Part shown: in pieces, positions 24,844-33,349 of the stretch
Numbering within the stretch: position 1 is the first letter of the stretch
How the letters are laid out: each line of letters opens with the position of its first letter
Source of the DNA: Pseudomonas nitroreducens NBRC 12694
GTDB taxonomy: Bacteria; Pseudomonadota; Gammaproteobacteria; Pseudomonadales; Pseudomonadaceae
Assembly (NCBI RefSeq): GCF_002091755.1
Contig: NZ_BDAI01000008.1
Coordinates: 62,001 to 126,000, forward strand
Reading direction: 5' to 3'
DNA: 64,000 bases
Notes under the pieces: generated by a model
What the model was told of the DNA's origin: nothing
Seen by the model: only the letters and a program-made list of their open reading frames with translations
The model's database searches: none
Position numbers and translations under genes: made by a program

Positions 24844-25988
24844 GCCAGCAGTCGCACCAGGGTCTGGTAATAGATTTCGGTCAGCACATCGAGGTCGCTG
24901 GCCAGTACACGTTCGTCCACCTGGTGAATGGTGGCGTTGACAGGGCCGAGTTCGACCACCTGGGTGCCCATGGTGGCGATGAAGCGGCCATCGGAGGTGC
25001 CGCCGGAGGTCGACGGCGTGGTCTCGCGGCCGGTGACTGCGCGGATCGCCGCCGCCACGCCATTGAGCAGCTCGCCGGGCTGGGTGAGGAAGGGCAGGCC
25101 GGACAGCGCCCAGTCGATGTGCCACTCCAGGCCGTGCTTGTCGAGGATCGCCGCGACGCGTTGCTGCAGGCCCTCCACGGTGGATTCGGTGGAGAAGCGG
25201 AAGTTGAAGATCACCTTCAGGTCGCCCGGAATCACGTTGGTCGCGCCGGTGCCGCCATTGATGTTGGAGATCTGGAAGCTGGTCGGCGGGAAGTAGTCGT
25301 TGCCGTTGTCCCAGTGCTCGGCGGCGAGTTCGGCCAGGGCCGGGGCGGCGAGGTGGATCGGGTTCTTCGCCAGGTGCGGGTAGGCCACGTGGCCCTGCTT
25401 GCCGCGCACGGTCAGGGTGGCGCCGAGGGAGCCGCGGCGACCGTTCTTGACGATGTCGCCCACGAGGGTGGTGCTCGACGGCTCGCCGACGATGCACCAG
25501 TCCAGGCGCTCATTGCGGGCCTTGAGGCGCTCGACTACGGCCTTGGTGCCGTGATGGGCGGGGCCTTCCTCGTCGCTGGTGATCAGGTAGGCGATGCTGC
25601 CGCGGTGGTCGGGGTGGTCGGCGACGAAGCGCTCGGTGGCGATGATCATCGACGCCAGGCTGCCTTTCATGTCCGCCGCGCCACGGCCGCAGAGCATGCC
25701 GTCTGCGTCGATCAGAGCGTCGAACGGCTGGTGCTGCCAGGCCTGCTCGGGGCCGGTGGGGACGACGTCGGTGTGGCCGGCGAAGCACAGCACCGGGCCA
25801 TTGGCGCCGTCGCGGCCCTGGCGCAGGGCCCAGAAGTTATCCACATCCTCGATGCGCATGGGCTCCAGGGCGAAGCCGCAGGCGTCCAGGCGCTGCATCA
25901 TCAGCTGCTGGCAGTCGGCATCGACCGGTGTGACGGAGGGACGGCGAATCAGCTCGCAGGCGAGGGCCAGGGTCGGCGAGAGGGACAT
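24840..25988 (-). CDS. dapE: Succinyl-diaminopimelate desuccinylase
   Basis: This 382-residue M20 metallopeptidase-family enzyme hydrolyses N-succinyl-LL-diaminopimelate, giving LL-DAP for lysine and peptidoglycan. Metal-binding motifs are FAGHTDVVPTGP, CGRGAADMKGSLAS, TSDEEGPAHHGTKAV and the C-terminal SGGTSDGRFI. The ATG at 25988 was chosen for length (usual 375-385) and an AGGA 9 bases upstream; the frame is open further upstream without a signal. First gene of the dapE / small gene / rlmA operon. Insulated from ndvB by a terminator. Confidence 0.95.
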   Translation of the reverse strand: MSLSPTLALACELIRRPSVTPVDADCQQLMMQRLDACGFALEPMRIEDVDNFWALRQGRDGANGPVLCFAGHTDVVPTGPEQAWQHQPFDALIDADGMLCGRGAADMKGSLASMIIATERFVADHPDHRGSIAYLITSDEEGPAHHGTKAVVERLKARNERLDWCIVGEPSSTTLVGDIVKNGRRGSLGATLTVRGKQGHVAYPHLAKNPIHLAAPALAELAAEHWDNGNDYFPPTSFQISNINGGTGATNVIPGDLKVIFNFRFSTESTVEGLQQRVAAILDKHGLEWHIDWALSGLPFLTQPGELLNGVAAAIRAVTGRETTPSTSGGTSDGRFIATMGTQVVELGPVNATIHQVDERVLASDLDVLTEIYYQTLVRLLA

Positions 25989-26034
25989 TGAGGGCATCCT
26001 GGGGGTGGAACGGAAAAAGGCGCCCATCTTAAAG

Positions 26035-26061
26035 CAAAAACGCCGGCGTTTGGCCGGCGTT
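26035..26061 (-). terminator. Rho-independent terminator downstream of ndvB
   Basis: On the minus strand a 9-bp stem AACGCCGGC / GCCGGCGTT with a 5-base loop is followed by TTTTTGC. It ends ndvB transcription before dapE. Confidence 0.88.
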
Positions 26062-26093
26062 CTCGGGAGCGGATCAGCGGTACGGTTCACCCA

Positions 26094-26119
26094 GCGGGAG
26101 CGAGCAGGCTCGCTCCCGC
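26094..26119. repeat. REP-like perfect hairpin after ndvB
   Basis: GCGGGAGCGAGC and its exact complement are separated by AG. The core (GGAGCGAGC...GCTCGCTCC) is the same as in the REP arms at 29827-29915 and 35543-35635, so this looks like a solitary, degenerate REP palindrome at a gene end. Confidence 0.7.
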
Positions 26120-26129
26120 AGGCTTTGCA

Positions 26130-28727
26130 TCAGTTGGCCGGCGCGACATCCGCTGCCGGCGCCTCCTGAGCCTTGGGCGCGGCCGACAGCAGCGCCATCA
26201 CCAGTGCGGCGAGGTAGGGCAGCGACTGCACCAGCAGCATGGCCACCCAGAACATCATGTCGCGGCTCGGTACGCCCTGCACCAGCACGATGCCCAGTGC
26301 GGCGCCCCACAGCAGCAGCATGATGAAGACCTCCTCGCGCGCCTCTGCCAGTGCCACCAGCAGGCCGTGGTTGGAGGCCATCTTCGGCGTGCGGAAGAAC
26401 GGGATGGTCTTGGTGAACGCCCCGTAGAGCACCGCCTTGGCGATGGTGTGCGACAGCGCAAGGCCTGCCACCGCCGCCTGGAACGAACGCAGGAGGTTGA
26501 CGCCCACGGCGCGGCGGTAGAGGAACATGATCTTGCCGAACTTGAAGAAGAACAGCGCCAGCGGCGGGATGGCGAAGATCAGCAGCGGCGGATCGACCCG
26601 CTTGGGCACGATGATCATCGCCGAGGACCAGAGCAGCGCGCCGACGGTGAAGAAGATGTTCATGCCGTCGGCTATCCACGGCAGCCAGCCGGCGATGAAG
26701 TGGTAGCGCTGGCCGAGGGTCAGCTTGCTGTCCTTGCCCTGGAACAGCGCGCGGGCGTGGCCCTTCATGATCTGGATCGCGCCATAGGCCCAGCGGAAGC
26801 GCTGCTTCTTGTAGTCGATGAAGGTGTCGGGCATCACGCCCTTGCCGAAGCTCTGGTGCGAGTAGGCGGCCGAATAGCCCTTCTCGAACACCCGCAGGCC
26901 CAGCTCGGCGTCCTCGCAGATGGTCCAGTCGGCCCACTTGAGTTCGTCCATCACGGTCCGGCGGATCATGGTCATGGTGCCGTGCTGGATGATCGCGTCG
27001 CGGTCGTTGCGGGTGACCATGCCAATGTGGAAGAAGCCCTTGTACTCGGCGTAGCAGAGCTTCTTGAAGACGTTTTCCTCGCCGTCGTGGTAGTCCTGTG
27101 GGGACTGCACCACGGCGATCTTCGGATCGCTGAAATGCGGCACCATCTGCTTGAGCCAGTTCGGCTCGACGCAGTAGTCGGCGTCGATCACCGCGACGAC
27201 TTCGACGTCCGGCGCGGTATGCGGCAGGATGTAGTTCAGCGCGCCGCCCTTGAAGCCGGCCAGGGGCGCGACGTGGAAGAAGCGGAAGCGCGGGCCGAGG
27301 ACTTCGCAGTAGTCGCGCACCGGTTCCCAGACCGCCGGGTCCTTGGTGTTGTTGTCGATGATCAGGACTTCGAAATCCGGATAGTCGAGCCTGGAGAGCG
27401 CATCCAGGGTCTTCTTCATCATCTCCGGCGGTTCGTTGTAGCAGGGCACGTGCACCGAGACCTTGGGCCGATAGCCGGTATCGGTCAGCACTGGGTCGAA
27501 CGGCCGGCGGCGCTTGCGCACCCACACGGTCTCGGCCAGTTCATGGGCCTCGGTGAGCAGGACGATGAATACGCCCAGCGCGCCGATGCCCAGCAGGCCG
27601 CCGACGGTCAGGCTGAACCAGGTACTGTATTGCTGGCTGTAGTCGTAGGCGATCCACACCAGCACCGAGCCGCCAGCAAAGGCGACCACGGTGAGGAAGG
27701 TCCGCCCGCGCTGGCGCAGGGCGCTGCCGTCGATCATCAGCAGGGTCAGGGCAAGCAGCGCCATCACCACCGAGGCGACCGCCAGGGCGCGCCATTGCGG
27801 GATGTTCACCACCGGCCCGGTGAAGTTGAACTTGGGTTGGCGCTGGGCGTTATACACGCCCCAGTAGGCACCCACCGAGCCTTCGTCGCCGACTTTCCAG
27901 GGTTGGTCGAAGGCCTCGACGACGAAGTAGTTGTAGCCCCGCTTGTTCAGCGCATTGGTCAGCGTGCGCAGGTAGATGGCCTGATCCGCCTGGGTGGCGT
28001 CGGCGCCGCCGCGCATGCGGCCGTTGCTCGGCCAGCCGACTTCGGCCAGCAGCAGCGGCTTGCGCGGGAACTTGGCGCGCAGCTCCTTGGCGCGCTCGAG
28101 GACGAACGGCACGGCGTTGTCCATCGGCGTGTATTCCCAGTACGGCAGCACGTGGGCGGCGATCAGGTCGACGTGCTTGGCCATCTCCGGGTATTTCTCG
28201 TAGATGTGCCATTGCTCGGCGGTCGTCACTGGTACCTTCACCGCCTTGCGCACGCGGTCCAGGTAGGCGGTGAGTTGCTCGACGGTGACCTCGCGGCGGA
28301 ACAGCGCCTCGTTGCCGACGATGACCCGCACGACACTGCGCGAGTTGTTGGCGATCTCGATGCCGCGCTCGATTTCGGCCTCGTTCTCGGCTTCGTCCGG
28401 GCCGATCCAGATACCGAGGCTGACACGCATGCCGAGCTCTTCCGCCAGGCGCGGGATGTCGGCCAGTGAGCCCTTCACCGAGTAGGTGCGGATGTTGTCG
28501 GTGTTCCTGGAGACCAGTTCCAGGTCCGAGCGGATCTCATCGTCGCTGGGGAACTGGTCCTTCTGCGGATTCTGGTTCAGGCGGAAGGGCGAGAAGGAGA
28601 ATCCGGAAATGCTTTCCGGCCAGTCGGGAACGCTGACCGGGCGGTTGTAGAGAGCCCAGAAGCCGGTGAAGAGTGCCGTGAGGGCGACGAAAACCACCAG
28701 GTTGAGGCCGAACTTGCGTGAAGACAT
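26130..28727 (-). CDS. ndvB: NdvB-like beta-1,3-glucan synthase, GH17-GT2 fusion
   Basis: This 865-residue membrane protein has a TM near residue 10-25 and a periplasmic GH17-like domain (RTYSVKGSLADIPRLAEELG, VIVGNEALFR, LLLAEVGWPSNGR). Membrane helices follow, then a cytosolic GT2 domain (VSVHVPCYNEPPEM, VVAVIDADYCVEPNWL, CEDAELGLRVFEKGY, QRFRWAYGA) and further helices. The GT2 motifs correspond to D,D,D and QxxRW of processive synthases. P. aeruginosa NdvB makes cyclic beta-1,3-glucans implicated in biofilm antibiotic tolerance. The ATG at 28727 (MSSRKFGLN) is chosen because the N-terminal extension of longer frames is unlike the family. Confidence 0.88.
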   Translation of the reverse strand: MSSRKFGLNLVVFVALTALFTGFWALYNRPVSVPDWPESISGFSFSPFRLNQNPQKDQFPSDDEIRSDLELVSRNTDNIRTYSVKGSLADIPRLAEELGMRVSLGIWIGPDEAENEAEIERGIEIANNSRSVVRVIVGNEALFRREVTVEQLTAYLDRVRKAVKVPVTTAEQWHIYEKYPEMAKHVDLIAAHVLPYWEYTPMDNAVPFVLERAKELRAKFPRKPLLLAEVGWPSNGRMRGGADATQADQAIYLRTLTNALNKRGYNYFVVEAFDQPWKVGDEGSVGAYWGVYNAQRQPKFNFTGPVVNIPQWRALAVASVVMALLALTLLMIDGSALRQRGRTFLTVVAFAGGSVLVWIAYDYSQQYSTWFSLTVGGLLGIGALGVFIVLLTEAHELAETVWVRKRRRPFDPVLTDTGYRPKVSVHVPCYNEPPEMMKKTLDALSRLDYPDFEVLIIDNNTKDPAVWEPVRDYCEVLGPRFRFFHVAPLAGFKGGALNYILPHTAPDVEVVAVIDADYCVEPNWLKQMVPHFSDPKIAVVQSPQDYHDGEENVFKKLCYAEYKGFFHIGMVTRNDRDAIIQHGTMTMIRRTVMDELKWADWTICEDAELGLRVFEKGYSAAYSHQSFGKGVMPDTFIDYKKQRFRWAYGAIQIMKGHARALFQGKDSKLTLGQRYHFIAGWLPWIADGMNIFFTVGALLWSSAMIIVPKRVDPPLLIFAIPPLALFFFKFGKIMFLYRRAVGVNLLRSFQAAVAGLALSHTIAKAVLYGAFTKTIPFFRTPKMASNHGLLVALAEAREEVFIMLLLWGAALGIVLVQGVPSRDMMFWVAMLLVQSLPYLAALVMALLSAAPKAQEAPAADVAPAN

Positions 28728-28947
28728 GGTGCGATCGGGTTCCAAAGGGTGGAACGGGGAGGGGCCGGGACAGTCTCCGCGGGAGACTCTTCGGTCGGGG
28801 CGCATCCTACCCCGCACTCCGGGGGCTGTACAGGTTGCCGGCACCGTCCGCCGAGACGGCGAGCGTGGGTATTTTCCGACAGTTTAGAATGTGTGGCAGG
28901 CGCGTGGCTGAGACTGCGGCAATCCGGCTTTGTTGCAAGCCTGCCAA

Positions 28948-28977
28948 GACCGGTCGTTATGGGTGACCGGTCGTTAT
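28948..28977. repeat. 13-bp direct repeat upstream of tcdA
   Basis: GACCGGTCGTTAT occurs at 28948-28960 and again at 28965-28977, 17 bases apart start to start. The second copy runs into TATAGA, a possible -10 for tcdA. The half-site ACCGGT is itself palindromic. The rest of the ndvB-tcdA divergent gap (28728-28947) shows nothing else I can name. Confidence 0.6.
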
Positions 28978-29011
28978 AGAATGCCGGCCGTTTCGAGATG
29001 AGGTGTGGGCG

Positions 29012-29818
29012 ATGCAACTGGATGAACAGCGTTTCGGCGGAATCGCGCGGCTTTACGGCCGTGAGGGCCTGGAGCGTCTGGCGGCCAGCCATGTGGCGGT
29101 AGTCGGGATCGGCGGCGTGGGCTCCTGGGCGGCCGAGGCCCTGGCGCGTAGCGGCGTGGGCGAGATTTCCCTGTTCGATCTCGATGACGTCTGCGTCACC
29201 AACACCAATCGCCAAGTGCATGCGCTGGCCGGCGCCGTGGGCAAGCCCAAGGTCGAGGTCATGGCCGAGCGCCTGAAGGCAATCAATCCCGGCATCGTCG
29301 TACACGCTGTAGCCGATTTCGTTACTCGTGAAACCATGGCGGACTACATCCCCCCGGAGCTGGATTGCGTGATCGACTGCATCGACAGCGTCGCCGCCAA
29401 GGCTGCGCTGATCGCCTGGTGCAAGCGCCGCAAGCTGCAGATCATCACCACCGGGGGCGCGGGCGGGCAGGTCGATCCGACGCAGATCCAGGTCGCCGAC
29501 CTGAACAAGACGTTCAACGACCCGCTGGCCGCCAAGGTCCGTTCCATGCTGCGCCGCGACTACAACTTCTCACGCACGCCGGGCCGGCACTACAGCGTGC
29601 AGTGCGTGTTTTCCACCGAGCAGCTGCGCTATCCCAAGCCGGACGGCACGGTGTGCCAGTCGAAGAGTTTCGTCGGCGAGGGCGTGAAGCTGGACTGCGC
29701 CGGCGGTTTCGGCGCGGTGATGATGGTCACGGCGACCTTCGGCATGGTCGCGGCGGCGCGGGCGGTGGACAAGATCGTCGCCGGGGCGCGGCGGCCTTCG
29801 GAACGTTCCGCGGGCTAG
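29012..29818 (+). CDS. tcdA: tRNA threonylcarbamoyladenosine dehydratase
   Basis: This 268-residue E1/ThiF-like ATP-dependent enzyme (also CsdL/YgdL) cyclises t6A37 to ct6A37 in tRNAs. The Rossmann motif VVGIGGVGSWAAEALARSG, DLDDVCVTNTNRQ and CVIDCIDSVAAKAALI match the family, as does the late GEGVKLDCAGGFGAVM. It reads toward csdE-csdA on the opposite strand. CsdE-CsdA are known to supply persulfide sulfur to this enzyme, so the three genes form a functional neighbourhood. The ATG at 29012 is preferred over the GTG at 29003. Confidence 0.93.
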   Translation: MQLDEQRFGGIARLYGREGLERLAASHVAVVGIGGVGSWAAEALARSGVGEISLFDLDDVCVTNTNRQVHALAGAVGKPKVEVMAERLKAINPGIVVHAVADFVTRETMADYIPPELDCVIDCIDSVAAKAALIAWCKRRKLQIITTGGAGGQVDPTQIQVADLNKTFNDPLAAKVRSMLRRDYNFSRTPGRHYSVQCVFSTEQLRYPKPDGTVCQSKSFVGEGVKLDCAGGFGAVMMVTATFGMVAAARAVDKIVAGARRPSERSAG

Positions 29819-29826
29819 GCGCTTTT

Positions 29827-29915
29827 GTAGGACTGAGGGGCGCCTAGCCCTTGCTCGCGAACGCTTCGGCTGGATGCCTTGGTGTCGGGCGGGTTCGCGA
29901 GCAAGCTCGCTCCTA
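29827..29915. repeat. REPIN-like repeat between tcdA and csdE
   Basis: The left arm starts GTAGGACTGAGGGG and ends CTTGCTCGCGAAC. The right arm is GTTCGCGAGCAAGCTCGCTCCTAC. Both are Pseudomonas REP sequences in inverted orientation, about 30 bases apart. The element at 35543-35635 carries the same two arm types in the opposite order. Confidence 0.85.
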
Positions 29916-29930
29916 CGAAAAAGCAGGTGC

Positions 29931-30338
29931 TCAGTCGCTGACCAGTTCCTGCATGCGCTTCAGGACTGCATTCAGGCCGTTGCTGCGCGACGGCGAGAGT
30001 TGCCGGCCCAGGCCCAGCCGATTGAACCAGTCGGGCAGGTCGATGGCAGACAGCTCGTCCACCGGCAAGCCTTCCACCCGTACCAGCAGCAACGCCAGCA
30101 ACCCGCGCAGCAGGCGCGCATCGCTGTAGGCGCGGAAATACCAGCGGCCATCCCGCGAGTCAGCCAGCAGCCAGACGTTGCTCTCGCAGCCCTGCACGCG
30201 GTGCCCGTCGCTGCGCTCGGTTTCGCTCAACGGCTCCAGGCGTTCGCCCCATTGCATCAGCAGGCGTGCCCGTTGCTCCCAGCCCTGCAAGGCAGTGAAG
30301 GCCTGCAGCGCCTCGGCGGCTGCGGCGGGCAGGCTCAT
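29931..30338 (-). CDS. csdE: Cysteine desulfuration protein CsdE (SufE family)
   Basis: This 135-residue SufE-fold protein accepts sulfur from its partner cysteine desulfurase. The active-site Cys is in RVQGCESNVWLLAD, the family signature, followed by RDGRWYFRAYSDARLLRGL. The start overlaps the csdA stop (ATGA at 30338-30335), so desulfurase and acceptor are coupled. Close to tcdA, which fits the CSD sulfur-transfer system rather than the full Suf Fe-S operon. Confidence 0.9.
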   Translation of the reverse strand: MSLPAAAAEALQAFTALQGWEQRARLLMQWGERLEPLSETERSDGHRVQGCESNVWLLADSRDGRWYFRAYSDARLLRGLLALLLVRVEGLPVDELSAIDLPDWFNRLGLGRQLSPSRSNGLNAVLKRMQELVSD

Positions 30339-31540
30339 CGCAGCAACTCCAGGGCGCTGTCCAGAGCGATGAAGAAACGTTCCAGGTCGGCACTGTCGTT
30401 GTAGAGGCCAAGGGAGACCCGCAGGGCACCGGCCACGTCGAGGGTCTTCATCAGCGGCATGGCGCAGTGGTGCCCGGCGCGCACGGCAATGCCCTGTTCG
30501 GTGAGCAGATGGCCGAGGTCGGCCACATGTACGCCCTCGACCACGAAACTGGCCAGCGCCACTTCCGGTTCGCCCAGCACGCGCACGCCATCACGGGCGC
30601 GCAGGCCGGCGAGCAGGCGGGCGTGGAGGAAATCCTCGTGGGCGCTGACTTCGGCCCTGTCCTGGGCGGCCAGCCACTGCAGCGTGGCGCCCAGGGCGAT
30701 CACCGGGCCGATGGGCGGGGTGCCGGCCTCGAAGCCCATCGGGGCGCTATGGAACTGTGCGTCGAAGTAGTTCGCAACGCGCACCATCTCGCCGCCGAAT
30801 TGCCAGTGCGCCAGTCGCTCGAGCGACTCCGGGCGGCCCCAGAGCAGGCCGAGGCCTTCCGGGCCGTAAAGTTTGTGGCTGGAGCAGACATAGAAATCAC
30901 AGCCGAGTGCCGACAGGTTGTGCCGGCCGTGGACAACGCCCTGGGCGCCATCCACCACGGTCAACGCGCCGTGCTGCCGAGCCATCTGCAACAGCTCCGG
31001 CAGCGGTTGCCAGGTGCCAAGCACGTTGGACAGCTGGCTGACGGCAAGCAGGCGCGTGCGCGGGCCGATCAGGCTGGCGGCGCGGTTCAGGTCGGTGCGG
31101 CCGTCACTGTCCAGCGGCAGGATCACCAGTTTCAAGCCGCGACGCTTGGCCAGTTGCTGCCAGGGCAGCAGGTTGGCGTGGTGCTCCAGGGCGCTGACGA
31201 CGATCTCGTCGCCGCTGTGGAAGTCCGCCTCCAGTCCGTAGGCCAGCAGGTTCAGGGCTTCGGTGGCGCCACGGGTGAAGATGATCTGCGCGGGGCTGCC
31301 GCCATTGAGCCAGCTGGCGGCCAGGCTGCGGGTCGCTTCGAAGGCGCGGGTGGCGCGCTCGCCGGGCAGGTGCTGGGCACGGTGTACGTTGGCGGCGCCA
31401 CTGGCGTAGTAGCCGGCGAGGGCGTCGATCATGGCGCGCGGCTTCTGCGCGGTGGCGGCGCTGTCGAGGTAGGTCTGGCCTTCAGCCTCGAAGGCGGCGA
31501 GGGCCGGGAAGTCGGAGCGCCAGGGGGAGGGAATGGGCAT
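30335..31540 (-). CDS. csdA: Cysteine desulfurase CsdA (SufS/NifS class II)
   Basis: This 401-residue PLP enzyme converts Cys to Ala plus persulfide. The internal aldimine Lys is in CSSHKLYGPEGLG, the PLP-binding His region is VSALEHHANLLPW, and the catalytic Cys is in RAGHHCAMPLM, where the class II desulfurases have it. Length agrees with CsdA. Adjacent csdE and tcdA support the name over SufS. It follows dapD in the same direction, separated by a terminator. Confidence 0.9.
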   Translation of the reverse strand: MPIPSPWRSDFPALAAFEAEGQTYLDSAATAQKPRAMIDALAGYYASGAANVHRAQHLPGERATRAFEATRSLAASWLNGGSPAQIIFTRGATEALNLLAYGLEADFHSGDEIVVSALEHHANLLPWQQLAKRRGLKLVILPLDSDGRTDLNRAASLIGPRTRLLAVSQLSNVLGTWQPLPELLQMARQHGALTVVDGAQGVVHGRHNLSALGCDFYVCSSHKLYGPEGLGLLWGRPESLERLAHWQFGGEMVRVANYFDAQFHSAPMGFEAGTPPIGPVIALGATLQWLAAQDRAEVSAHEDFLHARLLAGLRARDGVRVLGEPEVALASFVVEGVHVADLGHLLTEQGIAVRAGHHCAMPLMKTLDVAGALRVSLGLYNDSADLERFFIALDSALELLR

Positions 31541-31561
31541 GGGCGTGCGGCCGGTTGCGGA

Positions 31562-31589
31562 AAAAGTAAAACGGGGGCCGCAGCCCCCG
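31562..31589 (-). terminator. Rho-independent terminator downstream of dapD
   Basis: On the minus strand CGGGGGC-TGCG-GCCCCCG is followed by TTTTACTTTTT. A second hairpin (CCCCGC-ATCA-GCGGGG, 31611-31626) lies between it and the dapD stop. Confidence 0.85.
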
Positions 31590-31634
31590 CTTCTCCAAGC
31601 TTAGTGCGTACCCCGCATCAGCGGGGCGCCCAGC

Positions 31635-32669
31635 TTAGTTGTGTGCGTGCAGCGCTTCATTCAGCTCGATCGCGGTCTTGTTGGTCTTGCACTCGACTGC
31701 GCCGGTCTGGGAGTTGCGGCGGAACAGCAGGTCGGCCTGGCCGGCCAGGTCGCGACCCTTGACCACTTTCACCAGGGCGTTCTGGTCGTCCAGCACAGCG
31801 ATCTTGGTGCCGGCGGTGACGTACAGGCCGGCTTCGACGATGTTGCGGTCGCCCAGCGGGATGCCGATGCCGGCGTTGGCGCCGATCAGGCAGCCTTCGC
31901 CGACGCTGATGACGATGTTGCCGCCGCCGGACAGGGTGCCCATGGTGGAGCAGCCGCCGCCCAGGTCCGAGCCCTTGCCGACGAACACGCCCGCGGAGAC
32001 GCGGCCTTCGATCATGCCCGGACCTTGGGTGCCGGCATTGAAGTTGACGAAGCCTTCGTGCATCACGGTGGTGCCTTCACCGATGTAGGCGCCCAGGCGT
32101 ACGCGGGCGGTGTCGGCGATGCGCACGCCGGTCGGGACCACGTAGTCGGTCATCTTCGGGAATTTGTCGACGGAGAAGACTTCCAGCAGCTTGCCCTTCA
32201 GGCGCGCTTCCAGTTGCAGCTCGGCCAGTTCGGCCAGGTCGACGGCGCCCTGGTTGGTCCAGGCCACGTTTGGCAGCAGCGGGAAGATGCCGGTCAGGTT
32301 CAGGCCGTGCGGCTTGACCAGGCGATGGGACAGCAGGTGCAGCTTGAGGTACGCCTCGGGGGTGGAGCTGGGGGCGGCGTCTTCGGCCAGCAGGGTGGCG
32401 ACCAGCGGCTTCTGGCTTTCGGCCAGGCGGTTGAGCAGCGCGGCCTGGGCAGCGTCGACGCTCTCGACGGCGTCGGCCAGCTGGTAGGCCTGGTGGGCGG
32501 TGAAGGCAATCGCCTGGTTGCCGCCTTCATAATTCAGCAGCGGGCTGATGGCTGCGACCAGTTCGGCGCTGGGGTTGAGCAGCGGCTGCGCGTAGAAGAC
32601 TTCCAGCCAGTTGCCCTGGCGGTTCTGGGTGCCGACACCGAAAGCGATGCTGAACAGGGATTTCGACAT
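31635..32669 (-). CDS. dapD: 2,3,4,5-tetrahydropyridine-2,6-dicarboxylate N-succinyltransferase
   Basis: This 344-residue DapD of the long Pseudomonas/actinobacterial type succinylates THDP using succinyl-CoA. The C-terminal half is a left-handed beta-helix (VRLGAYIGEGTTVMHEGFVNFNAG region, GVFVGKGSDLGGG, ISVGEGCLIGANAGIGIPLG). The N-terminal third is the long-form extension. The product is used by DapC (35649-36845) and DapE (24840-25988), both in this window. A ribosome binding site (AAGGA) precedes the ATG. Confidence 0.95.
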   Translation of the reverse strand: MSKSLFSIAFGVGTQNRQGNWLEVFYAQPLLNPSAELVAAISPLLNYEGGNQAIAFTAHQAYQLADAVESVDAAQAALLNRLAESQKPLVATLLAEDAAPSSTPEAYLKLHLLSHRLVKPHGLNLTGIFPLLPNVAWTNQGAVDLAELAELQLEARLKGKLLEVFSVDKFPKMTDYVVPTGVRIADTARVRLGAYIGEGTTVMHEGFVNFNAGTQGPGMIEGRVSAGVFVGKGSDLGGGCSTMGTLSGGGNIVISVGEGCLIGANAGIGIPLGDRNIVEAGLYVTAGTKIAVLDDQNALVKVVKGRDLAGQADLLFRRNSQTGAVECKTNKTAIELNEALHAHN

Positions 32670-32711
32670 GAGGGGGATTCCTTGAAAGAGATTCTCGAAG
32701 AATGAATTCGG

Positions 32712-33338
32712 TCAGGCCGGACGGCGACTGAGCAGCAGGCCCAGCCCGGCGCTGCCCAGCAGCGCGGCACAACCACGGTTGAACAGGCGCCGGGCGCGTG
32801 CACCGGCGAGCAGCTTGCCGAGGCGGACCCCGGCGAGCCCGTAAAGGGCGATGGCCAGCCATTCCAGCAGCAGGAAGGCCGCGCCGAGTTGGGCGAACTG
32901 GGCGCCCACGGCCTGACGCGGATCGACGAACTGCGGCAGGAAAGCGGTGAAGATGAGGATCGCCTTGGGGTTGCCGGCGGCCACCCAGAACTCCTGGCGG
33001 GCCAGGCGCCACAGGCTGGTGGCGGTAGCCGGGGCGCCATCGACGGACAGGTTCGCTGTCGGCGCGCGCCACAGTTGCACGGCCAGCCACAGCAGGTAAC
33101 CGGCGCCCACCAACTTGATCGCCAGGAACAGCCAGGCCGAGGCCTGCAGTACCAGCGCCAGGCCGGAGGCGGCCAGGGCCAGCATGCCGGCGAAGGCGAC
33201 CAGCCGTCCGCCACCGGCGAGGGTGGCGCGCAGCAGGCCGAAGCGCGCGGCATTGTTCAGCGAGAGCAGGTTGTTCGGTCCCGGTGCCAGGTTCAGGGCG
33301 AAGCAGGCGGGGAGGAACAGGGCCCAGGCGATGCTCAT
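32712..33338 (-). CDS. LysE/RhtB-family amino-acid exporter
   Basis: This 208-residue inner-membrane protein has about six helices. The N-terminal LALFLPACFALNLAPGPNNLLSLNNAARFG contains the PGPN signature of LysE/RhtB exporters, and AGNPKAILIFTAFLPQFVDP is the second family motif. The substrate cannot be read from sequence. It lies 11 bases after the yffB-like gene and 42 bases before dapD, and may be co-transcribed with both. Confidence 0.87.
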   Translation of the reverse strand: MSIAWALFLPACFALNLAPGPNNLLSLNNAARFGLLRATLAGGGRLVAFAGMLALAASGLALVLQASAWLFLAIKLVGAGYLLWLAVQLWRAPTANLSVDGAPATATSLWRLARQEFWVAAGNPKAILIFTAFLPQFVDPRQAVGAQFAQLGAAFLLLEWLAIALYGLAGVRLGKLLAGARARRLFNRGCAALLGSAGLGLLLSRRPA

Positions 33339-33349
33339 CGTCCTGCGAC

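Noticed and set aside
26367..28469. 700-codon plus-strand frame over ndvB
   Set aside because: Antisense shadow of the GT2/GH17 coding sequence; no domain seen.
29096..29106. ops-like GGCGGTAGTCG inside tcdA
   Set aside because: Internal to a conserved coding sequence (VAVVGIG codons), mismatched at the end of the ops core, and not in a leader.
33021..33031. ops-like GGCGGTAGCCG on the plus strand
   Set aside because: Lies inside the LysE-type gene on the strand opposite to transcription and lacks the last bases of ops; expected by chance in GC-rich DNA.
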